DNA of 13,307 bases from JBFHES01 sp041584015 (lineage in GTDB: Bacteria; Bacteroidota; Bacteroidia; Bacteroidales; M50B96), in NCBI GenBank assembly GCA_041584015.1, contig JBFHES010000117.1, positions 1 to 13,307 of the forward strand, in the 5' to 3' direction. Position 1 is the stretch's first letter; each line of letters starts with the position of its first letter. Positions 1-6,071 of the stretch are shown here, in pieces. A program made the translations under genes and the position numbers. The notes under the pieces were generated by a model. It searched no databases. It was not told the origin of the DNA and saw only the letters and a program-made list of their open reading frames with translations.

Positions 1-1656
1 ATACCGCCTAAAGTTGTAAAAAGCGAACCTGCCAATTTCTCAAAAAACTTTAAGGGAGATAAAATTAAAATTTACTTCGATGAGTTTGTTAAGTCGAAGG
101 ACCTGACCAAACAGTTGCTAATTTCGCCACCAATGGACGAACAACCGGAAATTGATTTCAAAGGGAAATATGTTCAAATAAAGTTATTAAGCGAATTACT
201 AGACAGCACCACCTACACCATAAATTTTGGCGATGCAATTGTTGATAATAACGAAGGTAACCCAATCAAAGATTTTCAGTTTGTATTTGCCACAGGCGAC
301 GAAATTGACTCCTTACAGATTGGAGGCGTTTTAAGAGATGCCAAAACCAATGCTCCCAAAGAAGGAGTTCTTGTAATGCTTTATAAGAATAAGGCAGACT
401 CTGTTCCGTACAACGAGCTGCCGGTTTATGTGAGCAGAACCAATAAACAAGGTACTTTCCACATTAAAAATATCTCCGCAACCGATTACAAACTTTTTGC
501 GCTTAAAGACAACAACCAAAATTACCTCTTCGATCAGCCTTCCGAAGAAATTGCATTCATCGACTCTTTTTTAACACCATATGCCGAACTGTTTGAAAAA
601 ACAGATACCATTCATTTAGATACACTCGGTAACGATTCGCTGGTGGTGCGCATTACCAACAAATATTATCCTGATAGCATCATGCTTCAAATGTTTCAGG
701 AAATATATCACAAGCAATACCTAAAGAGCAAAGAAAGACCTGAACGCAATCAGTTAATTCTGGCATTTAATGAAAGCCTTACAGATAGCTTTTCTATGGA
801 AACGCTGAACTTTGATCTAACAAATGTCAATCATTTATTTGATGTAAACCCAACAAACGACAGCCTCATTTATTGGATAACAGACACCACACTTGCCAAC
901 AAAGACAGTCTGTTGGTGCTTGTTAATTATCTGGGATTAGATACCCTCGACCAGCCAGCCATGATTTCGGACACCATTAAATTTGTGTACCGCGAAAAGA
1001 AGAAAAAGAAAACAGATCCACTAATACCTTCACTTAACTTTGCCTTGTTACCTGCCAAAGTTTTACACTTGAATGATACTGTTAAGCTCACATTCGAAAA
1101 GCCATTGCTAACAATAGATACATCCAAAATAAGGCTGGAAGTTAAAGCCGACACCATTTATAATAGCTTGGCATATGAGCTGATAAAGGACAGTACCGAC
1201 TTTAAAAAGTACGAACTAAAGGCAGCTTGGCAGCCGGCTAATAATTATAGAATTGCCTTCGATTCCTTAGCTTTTATTTCTTTTGATGGATTAACAAACG
1301 ACAGTACAGGTTTCTCTCTGGAAACAAAAGACCTGGAATTTTACGGCAAGATAATCGTCAACCTACAGCACTCTAACGAGCAAGTTATCTTGCTTTTATT
1401 GGACAATAAGGACAATGAGCTCCGACGCATAATTTGCCCGGAAAGCAAGAAATATGAATTTGAATTACTTGAAGCCAAATCCTTTAAACTGCGTGTAATT
1501 ATTGATGAAAATAAAAATGGTAAATGGGATACCGGTAATTATCTTAAGAATATTCAGCCCGAGCGAGTAGTTAATTACACCCAGGAAATTAAGGTAAAAG
1601 CCAACTGGGATATGGAATTAGACTGGAATATTGAAACCCCTAAACAAAGCAAGTAA
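1..1656 (+). CDS. Ig-like (SbsA/Big_5-type) envelope protein, 5' end missing
   Basis: The reading frame is open from base 1, so the gene starts upstream of the window; the first Met or TTG codons inside it are not credible starts. The visible 551 codons open with PPKVVKSEPAN followed by a beta-rich segment (GDKIKIYFDEF ... YTINFGDAI ... FQFVFATGD), typical of the N-terminal Ig-like domain of large Bacteroidota proteins in the Big_5/SbsA family. In relatives I remember, that motif lies soon after a lipoprotein signal and a GGPKD-like stretch, so perhaps only some 30 residues are missing. That is inference. After it come a carboxypeptidase-regulatory-like segment (IGGVLRDAKTNAPKEGVLV), further beta-rich sequence and a C-terminal DENKNGKWDTGNY motif that resembles a calcium-loop-like turn. 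No catalytic motif is visible. The likely role is structural at the cell envelope. Its TAA overlaps the ATG of the MscS channel, so the two are probably translationally coupled. Confidence 0.8.
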   Translation: MPPKVVKSEPANFSKNFKGDKIKIYFDEFVKSKDLTKQLLISPPMDEQPEIDFKGKYVQIKLLSELLDSTTYTINFGDAIVDNNEGNPIKDFQFVFATGDEIDSLQIGGVLRDAKTNAPKEGVLVMLYKNKADSVPYNELPVYVSRTNKQGTFHIKNISATDYKLFALKDNNQNYLFDQPSEEIAFIDSFLTPYAELFEKTDTIHLDTLGNDSLVVRITNKYYPDSIMLQMFQEIYHKQYLKSKERPERNQLILAFNESLTDSFSMETLNFDLTNVNHLFDVNPTNDSLIYWITDTTLANKDSLLVLVNYLGLDTLDQPAMISDTIKFVYREKKKKKTDPLIPSLNFALLPAKVLHLNDTVKLTFEKPLLTIDTSKIRLEVKADTIYNSLAYELIKDSTDFKKYELKAAWQPANNYRIAFDSLAFISFDGLTNDSTGFSLETKDLEFYGKIIVNLQHSNEQVILLLLDNKDNELRRIICPESKKYEFELLEAKSFKLRVIIDENKNGKWDTGNYLKNIQPERVVNYTQEIKVKANWDMELDWNIETPKQSK

Positions 1657-2495
1657 TGGATTTTCAAGAACTAATTAATTATAAAATAGCCGATTTCGAT
1701 AATTTTCATTTATCGGTTTTCAGTTTGTTAATGGTGCTTGTTACCTTAATGGTAGCATGGTTTTTACTGCTTGCCATTAGAAAGATATTGAACAACAAGC
1801 ACACTTCTGAACGGCTGGATGTTGGCCAACGCCACACGATTTATCAACTAATTAAGTATTTGATATATGTGGTTACCATTACCATAATTCTTGAAACTCT
1901 GGGTGTTAAAATCACCTTGCTTATTGCTGGTTCGGCAGCACTGCTTGTAGGTTTAGGACTAGGTATTCAGCAACTATTCAACGACATTGTTTCGGGGTTT
2001 ATTCTGCTATTCGAAAGATCGATTACTGTTAAAGATATTGTTGAAGTAGACTCGATGGTTGCCCGTGTGAAGGCCATCGGACTGCGCACATCGAAAGTTG
2101 AAACACGCGACAACATCATTATCATTCTACCTAACTCTAAACTGGTTAACGACAATGTGATTAATTGGAGCCATAAGGTTGACAACACCAGGTTTCGGGT
2201 TTCAATTGGTGTAGCATACGGCAGCGACGTTGAAAAGGTCAGGAACGTGCTGTATGAAACTGCCAAAGCCCATGAAGATATTACAAACGATCCTGAGCCA
2301 ATAATTAGATTGACCGACTTTGCCGACTCTGCGCTTGTTTTCGAGGTTCTGTTTTGGAGTAAAAATATGTTTATGATTGAGAATGTAAAAAGCGATTTAC
2401 GCTTCGCCATTAGCAAAGCTTTTGATGAACATAAGATTCAGATTCCATTCCCGCAGCAGGATGTTTATATAAAAAGAATGCCCGACTCTAAGTAA
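1656..2495 (+). CDS. MscS-family small-conductance mechanosensitive channel
   Basis: This 279-residue inner-membrane protein should open under membrane tension and release solutes during hypo-osmotic shock. Three hydrophobic segments are visible at about residues 19-41, 62-82 and 86-118. The third is the pore-lining helix, rich in small residues (AGSAALLVGLGLG, then IQQLFNDIVSGFILLFE), which is the hallmark of the family. After it come the beta domain (KDIVEVDSMVARVKAIGLRT) and the signature IIILPNSKLVNDNVINWS at about 155-172, then the C-terminal alpha/beta cytoplasmic cage. The length matches the short E. coli MscS type, with no added N-terminal or nucleotide-binding domains. The ATG overlaps the stop of the upstream Ig-like gene by one base (TAATG), which supports this start and coupled translation. 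The coding end is also part of a hairpin that probably ends the convergent lipoprotein transcript. Confidence 0.95.
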   Translation: MDFQELINYKIADFDNFHLSVFSLLMVLVTLMVAWFLLLAIRKILNNKHTSERLDVGQRHTIYQLIKYLIYVVTITIILETLGVKITLLIAGSAALLVGLGLGIQQLFNDIVSGFILLFERSITVKDIVEVDSMVARVKAIGLRTSKVETRDNIIIILPNSKLVNDNVINWSHKVDNTRFRVSIGVAYGSDVEKVRNVLYETAKAHEDITNDPEPIIRLTDFADSALVFEVLFWSKNMFMIENVKSDLRFAISKAFDEHKIQIPFPQQDVYIKRMPDSK

Positions 2496-2519
2496 GAATC
2501 AGGCACAATATATCTTTTT
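2471..2519. terminator. Probable bidirectional intrinsic terminator across the mscS stop codon
   Basis: Bases 2480-2489 and 2495-2504 form a 10-base inverted repeat with a five-base loop. Read on the minus strand every position pairs, with two G-U wobbles, and the stem is followed at once by ATTCTTTTTATAT (2479 down to 2467), a good U tract for ending the lipoprotein operon. On the plus strand the stem has two C-A mismatches and the T run (2514-2519) comes nine bases later, so termination of mscS is weaker. The TAA of mscS (2493-2495) lies in the loop and at the base of the right arm. Confidence 0.6.
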
Positions 2520-2540
2520 GGATAATACTATTATACTAGG

Positions 2541-2900
2541 TTAAAGCAGCTCTACAGGTAAATGCAGCTCTATTGTTATCTCGGTTACTTCATCCTTGGT
2601 AAGTTTCAATTCACCTTCACCAACTAATCTGTCGAAGTTAAAATAGTTTTCACGTTCAACAAAAACATTGAAAGTACCTTCAAAGGTAAATTTATGATAG
2701 GTTTTACCGTCGGTTCCGGTAAAGTCGGAATCTTCCAAAATGGTATTGGCAGGTTTCGAGAAAATCTGAACTTTTGCGTTTTTCACCAAGCGGCCTTCCG
2801 TATCAATTACAGTAATTATTCCTTCCGGATCAGCTTCGTCGCACGATGCAAATATTGTTGCGAAAGCAAACAGAAGGAGTATGAAATAAGATCTTTTCAT
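2541..2900 (-). CDS. Small lipoprotein, beta-sandwich type, unknown function
   Basis: This 119-residue protein starts with a lipoprotein signal (MKRSYFILLLFAFATIFASC), giving lipid attachment at Cys20. The mature protein begins CDEADPEG. Acidic residues directly after the Cys resemble the lipoprotein export signal described in Bacteroidota, so it may be displayed on the cell surface (inference). The remainder is beta-rich: ITVIDTEGRLVKNAKVQIF, a turn with TGTDGKTYHKFTF, then FNVFVERENYF. This is the order of a carboxypeptidase-regulatory-like or prealbumin-like domain, which is usually structural. It is the last gene of a three-gene operon, 29 bases after the preceding stop, and is followed by the terminator near 2480-2504. 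It resembles its two neighbours in plan (signal, ITV strand, 'NAxVxxxxPxN', G-turn, aromatic beta strand) but is clearly more distant. I do not recognise a named family. Confidence 0.8.
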   Translation of the reverse strand: MKRSYFILLLFAFATIFASCDEADPEGIITVIDTEGRLVKNAKVQIFSKPANTILEDSDFTGTDGKTYHKFTFEGTFNVFVERENYFNFDRLVGEGELKLTKDEVTEITIELHLPVELL

Positions 2901-2929
2901 GTTGTTCTTTTATTACAATTCAGCTCTAA

Positions 2930-3334
2930 CTACTTGGCAGTTTCTTCTTCTTCCTCTGCTACATAACAAGCACTTAATCTAATTCGCTCATTATACACAT
3001 TGTCGTAACTAAGTATGATAACACCTTGTCCGCAAGTCTCAGAATGTTCGGCTTTTACCTGAACAATTCCTTCGTACTTAAACTCATACTCCACCTCACC
3101 ACTAAGATTAGTCAATCGCTTCTGACTTGCATAGTTTAACAAATCTGGCTGCGATGCAGACTCAGGCGGATCTAACCAAACCTCTGCATTGTTTACCGGC
3201 CATTCGTTACCAGCGGCATCAACTTCATAAACATAAATAATAGCTTTTGGCTCTTCAATGGTTCTGCATGTTGTAAACGATAACATGAAAAGTGCAGCTA
3301 TTATTAGTGATATTGTTCTTTTTGATGTTTTCAT
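2930..3334 (-). CDS. Small lipoprotein, tandem paralogue of the next upstream gene
   Basis: I choose the ATG at 3334 over the in-frame ATG at 3358 because it puts a normal signal (MKTSKRTISLIIAALFML) directly before the lipobox FTTC, with lipid attachment at Cys23; the product is 134 residues. The earlier start would also overlap the upstream gene. The mature part contains YVYEVDAAG, then NNAEVWLDPPESASQPDLLNYAS and LTNLSGEVEYEFKYEG, closely matching the gene at 3351-3743 (NARVWFNPPENASQPDIVKY ... LTDIRGQAEFE). The pair is therefore a duplication. It differs in having two more Cys (in HSETCGQG and LSACYV) that could form a disulfide, and a C-terminal acidic run (AEEEEETAK). It has a beta-sandwich-like pattern with no catalytic motif. 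It sits 16 bases after the preceding stop, consistent with one transcript. Function unknown. Confidence 0.8.
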   Translation of the reverse strand: MKTSKRTISLIIAALFMLSFTTCRTIEEPKAIIYVYEVDAAGNEWPVNNAEVWLDPPESASQPDLLNYASQKRLTNLSGEVEYEFKYEGIVQVKAEHSETCGQGVIILSYDNVYNERIRLSACYVAEEEEETAK

Positions 3335-3578
3335 AAGAATAGGTATTATATTATTCAAGTATTATAGTTTCGTAGTATGTTTCATTTTTCAATAGAACGA
3401 TCACACCAGCACCTTCTTTGGTTGTTCCGGTAGAATCTTCACCTTTAGCAATAAGCTCAATAATTGCTTCGGTATTGGTTTCAAATTCCGCCTGCCCCCG
3501 AATATCTGTTAATTCAGGAACTTTTACATATTTAACAATATCAGGCTGCGAAGCATTCTCCGGTGGATTAAACCAAAC
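3141..3578. repeat. Diverged tandem duplication inside the lipoprotein operon
   Basis: Bases 3144-3181 and 3541-3578 align without gaps at 30 of 38 positions by my count. They encode, on the minus strand, the shared core around PPExASQPD of two neighbouring lipoproteins. The similarity extends more weakly at protein level through most of both mature proteins, so this is an old gene duplication and not a mobile repeat. Confidence 0.65.
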
Positions 3579-3743
3579 GCGGGCATTACCAACTGGAATT
3601 TGTACAAACCCGGTGTCGGTTAATTTATTATAAACTACAGTAACAACCGCTCTCGGATTTTTGTCCTCGTCGCACGAGTATAAAAAGCCTCCAAGTATTG
3701 CCAGCAGGATAAATAAACTTAGTATGTGCTTTAATCTTTTCAT
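3351..3743 (-). CDS. Small lipoprotein, first gene of the lipoprotein operon
   Basis: The frame is open back to an ATG at 3806, but the ATG at 3743 is preferred because it gives a compact lipoprotein signal (MKRLKHILSLFILLAILGGF) ending in the lipobox LYSC, with lipidation at Cys24; the product is 130 residues. The mature sequence begins CDEDKNP, an acidic stretch directly after Cys that fits the Bacteroidota surface-export signal (inference). Beta-rich segments follow (RAVVTVVYNKL, NARVWFNPPENASQPDIV, RGQAEFETNTEAIIELIAKG, GVIVLLKNETYYETIILE). It is a paralogue of the following gene, sharing the P-P-E-x-A-S-Q-P-D core. A good promoter with a structured leader of about 175 bases lies upstream. 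No enzyme motif is seen. It could be a surface adhesin-like or structural lipoprotein, but nothing shows this directly. Confidence 0.8.
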   Translation of the reverse strand: MKRLKHILSLFILLAILGGFLYSCDEDKNPRAVVTVVYNKLTDTGFVQIPVGNARVWFNPPENASQPDIVKYVKVPELTDIRGQAEFETNTEAIIELIAKGEDSTGTTKEGAGVIVLLKNETYYETIILE

Positions 3744-3836
3744 ATTAACTTTCAAAATTAACATAATTCTATATTCCAGCCCTATTTGCTTAAGAAACTC
3801 ATGCAAGAATTATTTCATTTCTTAAAGGCAGTAAAT

Positions 3837-3921
3837 ATCCCTGTCTATCGGGGATCATGAAGTAGAAAAATCATATTAATCTCTTTAGCATCTTATTAAT
3901 AATCTGCCCCTTTCTACTTCA
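3837..3921 (-). other. Structured 5' leader of the lipoprotein operon
   Basis: Read on the minus strand from the predicted transcript start, an 11-base perfect inverted repeat (3921-3911 with 3868-3858) encloses a second 7-base one (TATTAAT, 3901-3895 with 3880-3874). A small GC-containing hairpin follows (3855-3850 with 3842-3837, one G-U pair), and a further 8-base perfect repeat lies at 3825-3818 with 3797-3790. Together they fill most of the leader before the ATG at 3743. It matches no riboswitch class I know. It may stabilise the mRNA 5' end or regulate translation; this is inference. Confidence 0.4.
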
Positions 3922-3924
3922 ACA

Positions 3925-3955
3925 CAAAAATAACTTCAAAATAGTAAGGAGCAAA
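3925..3955 (-). promoter_or_regulatory. Bacteroidota-type promoter for the lipoprotein operon
   Basis: On the minus strand, TTTG (3955-3952) is followed after 19 bases by TATTTTTG (3932-3925). Both match the Bacteroidota housekeeping promoter (-33 TTTG, -7 TAnnTTTG) at the expected spacing. Transcription would start near 3918-3921, at the foot of the first leader hairpin and about 175 bases before the first lipoprotein ATG. Confidence 0.55.
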
Positions 3956-4047
3956 CAGAAAATTATGTTTTTCAACCGCTTACAATAAACAATCAAAAAT
4001 TACTATTTTCACACCTTGCAAATAACACTTAAACAAACATTATTTTG

Positions 4048-4917
4048 ATGATGAAAAAAACAATAATATTACTCTTCGTTGCGCTATTATTGGGCGTTAA
4101 TAATTTATCTGCAAATACAAAGACGGAATTTTCGGAAACATCGTTGCTTCCGGGTGAAAAGGAAAGAATTGTACTTATCACTACAGAATATGGCGATATT
4201 AAGGTTAAACTTTACAATGAAACTCCATTACACCGCGACAACTTTGTTAAGCTTGTGGAAGAAGGATTTTACGATAGCACCATTTTCCACCGCGTTATTA
4301 GTCAATTTATGATACAAGGTGGCGACCCGGATTCAAAGAAGGCTTTACCTGGTCAGCAACTTGGTAATGGTGGCCCCGGATATACCATCCCTGCAGAATT
4401 TAACAGCAAGCTAATTCATAAAAAAGGAGTTCTGGCTGCTGCTAGAAATGGTGATAATGTTAATCCAGAAAAGAAATCATCAGGATCGCAATTTTACATT
4501 GTACAAGGTAAAGTTTATACGCCCGAAGAAATGGATATGCAACTTAAGCGAATGAACCAGCAGGTGATCTCCGGATTCTTTTCTAAGTTTATTCACGATC
4601 CAAAAAACACTAGCTACAAGAACAAAGTTGATTCTCTTAGAAAAGCACAGAACATGGAAGGACTTGTAGCGCTGCAAAAAGAGATTGAAGAAATGAATAA
4701 GACGGAAATGGATAAACTGCCCTTAAAGAAATTTACTGAGGAACAAATAAAAGCTTATACAACCGTTGGTGGTACGCCGCATTTAGATGGCAACTATACC
4801 GTTTTTGGTGAAGTTATTTCAGGCTTGGAAGTGATTGATTTAATAGCCGCTGTTGAGAAAGATAAATCTGACCGACCACTTAAAGACATTAAAATGTCGA
4901 TGAAGCTGTTAAAATAG
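4048..4917 (+). CDS. Exported cyclophilin-type peptidyl-prolyl cis-trans isomerase
   Basis: This enzyme should speed proline isomerisation during folding of exported proteins. Two ATG codons stand in tandem (4048 and 4051); the TTG just before them is not needed. An N-terminal signal (MMKKTIILLFVALLLGV..LSA) predicts the periplasm, probably with cleavage by signal peptidase I near residue 22. The cyclophilin core is clear: TTEYGDIKVKLY, FHRVI with the catalytic Arg (80-84), FMIQGGDP (87-94), GSQFYIV (146-152) and HLDGNYTVFGEV (245-256). Between the last two lies an insertion of about 85 mostly charged, helical residues (about 155-240) absent from E. coli PpiA but, as I recall, seen in other Bacteroidota members. 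At 289 residues it is therefore longer than minimal cyclophilins. It lies 107 bases before pheS and may have its own transcript. Confidence 0.93.
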   Translation: MMKKTIILLFVALLLGVNNLSANTKTEFSETSLLPGEKERIVLITTEYGDIKVKLYNETPLHRDNFVKLVEEGFYDSTIFHRVISQFMIQGGDPDSKKALPGQQLGNGGPGYTIPAEFNSKLIHKKGVLAAARNGDNVNPEKKSSGSQFYIVQGKVYTPEEMDMQLKRMNQQVISGFFSKFIHDPKNTSYKNKVDSLRKAQNMEGLVALQKEIEEMNKTEMDKLPLKKFTEEQIKAYTTVGGTPHLDGNYTVFGEVISGLEVIDLIAAVEKDKSDRPLKDIKMSMKLLK

Positions 4918-4971
4918 CAGGTAAGCCATTTTTCACCGTCACATCATATAAAGCATCTGCAGGAAAATTAT

Positions 4972-4979
4972 TTACTTTG
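4972..4979 (+). promoter_or_regulatory. Possible -7 promoter element upstream of pheS
   Basis: TTACTTTG followed by C matches TAnnTTTG in all but the second base and lies 45 bases before the pheS ATG. No TTTG box is present at the expected -33 position, so this is a weak candidate based on pattern alone. Confidence 0.3.
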
Positions 4980-5024
4980 CAGGCTTGAAAAAATAGAATT
5001 TTAGCAATCGGAAAATTGAATACA

Positions 5025-6044
5025 ATGCTGAATAAAATACACGAATTAAAAAAAGAGGTTGAGAAATTCTCATCCAAGGTAGAGAGTGAAATAGAAGAGT
5101 TCAGAATTCGGTTGCTTTCAAAAAAAGGAGAAATTACCAACTTGTTCTCAGAATTCAGGAATGTTCCTGTTGAAGAGAAGAAGGAATTTGGTTTACGCCT
5201 GAACGAACTCAAAAACCTTGCTTTCGATAAAGTTAATTCACTTAAATCGGAAACAAGTGCAGCTGATAAAGAGTATGGTCATTTAGACCTTACCCTTCCG
5301 GGAGACCCTAAACCATTAGGATCACGTCATCCTATCTCTATTGTTAAGAACGAGATCATCGACATTTTTTCCCGATTAGGATTTACAATATCTGAAGGTC
5401 CGGAGATTGAAGACGATTGGCACGTATTCTCAGCATTGAACTTTGCCGAGGAACATCCGGCAAGAGACATGCAGGATACCTTCTTTATCGAGAAAAATCC
5501 CGACATACTGCTAAGAACACATACCTCATCTGTGCAAACCAGAGAGATGGAAAATGAGAAACCTCCAATTCGTACGATTTCGCCGGGACGTGTTTTTCGT
5601 AATGAGGCAATTTCCGCAAGAGCACATTGTATCTTTCATCAGGTTGAAGGCTTGTACATTGATGAAAATGTTTCGTTTGCAGATTTAAAGCAAACACTAC
5701 TTTATTTTGCACAGGAAATGTTTGGCGAAAAAACAGCCATCCGACTACGCCCTTCTTATTTCCCATTTACCGAGCCATCTGCAGAAATGGATGTATCGTG
5801 TAACCTGTGCGGTGGAAAAGGCTGTAATGTATGCAAGTACACTGGTTGGCTGGAAATACTAGGTTGCGGTATGGTTGATCCGAACGTACTGGAGAGCAAC
5901 GGTATCGACAGTCAGCAGTTTACCGGTTTTGCCTTTGGAATGGGCGTTGAGCGTATTGCAATGCTAAAGTATGGTGTTAAAGACTTACGACTATACTTTG
6001 AAAACGATGTACGTTTTCTCCGTCAGTTCTCTACTTCATTTTAA
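5025..6044 (+). CDS. pheS: Phenylalanine--tRNA ligase alpha subunit
   Basis: PheS is the catalytic chain of the cytosolic alpha2beta2 synthetase that charges tRNA-Phe with phenylalanine using ATP. The ATG at 5025 gives 339 residues, the usual bacterial length, beginning MLNKIHELKKEVEKF; the in-frame TTG at 5016 adds only three residues and is not preferred. The N-terminal coiled-coil tRNA-binding arm covers about 1-80 (RLLSKKGEI, FRNVPVEEKKEFG). The class II core has the substrate-contact segment RTHTSSVQTREM (164-175), motif 2 (GRVFRNEAISARAH ... FHQVEGL, 188-210) and motif 3 (GFAFGMGVERIAML, 301-314). A four-Cys loop, CxxCxxxxCxxC (259-270), precedes TGWLEILGCGMVDP, as in many PheS proteins. 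The pheT beta chain is not adjacent and must be elsewhere. The next gene follows after 27 bases, so the two may share a transcript. Confidence 0.97.
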   Translation: MLNKIHELKKEVEKFSSKVESEIEEFRIRLLSKKGEITNLFSEFRNVPVEEKKEFGLRLNELKNLAFDKVNSLKSETSAADKEYGHLDLTLPGDPKPLGSRHPISIVKNEIIDIFSRLGFTISEGPEIEDDWHVFSALNFAEEHPARDMQDTFFIEKNPDILLRTHTSSVQTREMENEKPPIRTISPGRVFRNEAISARAHCIFHQVEGLYIDENVSFADLKQTLLYFAQEMFGEKTAIRLRPSYFPFTEPSAEMDVSCNLCGGKGCNVCKYTGWLEILGCGMVDPNVLESNGIDSQQFTGFAFGMGVERIAMLKYGVKDLRLYFENDVRFLRQFSTSF

Positions 6045-6071
6045 TAATATACCCGTTTAAAAATCCAGACT

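Larger units (their letters stand above)
3744..4047. other. Divergent intergenic region between the lipoprotein operon and the prolyl isomerase
   Basis: This 304-base A/T-rich gap carries the leader and promoter of the minus-strand lipoprotein operon (about 3744-3955) and, closer to the prolyl isomerase, the presumed plus-strand promoter. The best plus-strand -7 candidate is TACTATTTTCAC at 4001-4012, an imperfect match to TAnnTTTG, with no clear -33 box. No tRNA, small ORF with support, or mobile-element end is visible. Confidence 0.5.

Noticed and set aside
1967..2416. Open minus-strand frame of 149 codons inside mscS
   Set aside because: It lies entirely opposite a strongly recognised MscS gene, and its translation is Ser/Thr-rich without any domain or signal; it is a shadow frame.
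3744..3806. N-terminal extension of the first lipoprotein to an upstream ATG at 3806
   Set aside because: The extension (beginning MHEFLKQIGLEY) would place the signal peptide internally; the ATG at 3743 gives a standard lipoprotein signal.
4889..5212. Open minus-strand frame across the gap before pheS
   Set aside because: Most of it is opposite the pheS coiled-coil arm, the translation has no recognisable features, and the plus-strand gene is certain.
5825..5860. Four-Cys loop in PheS as a novel zinc finger
   Set aside because: This CxxC...CxxC segment before TGWLEILG occurs in many ordinary bacterial PheS proteins.
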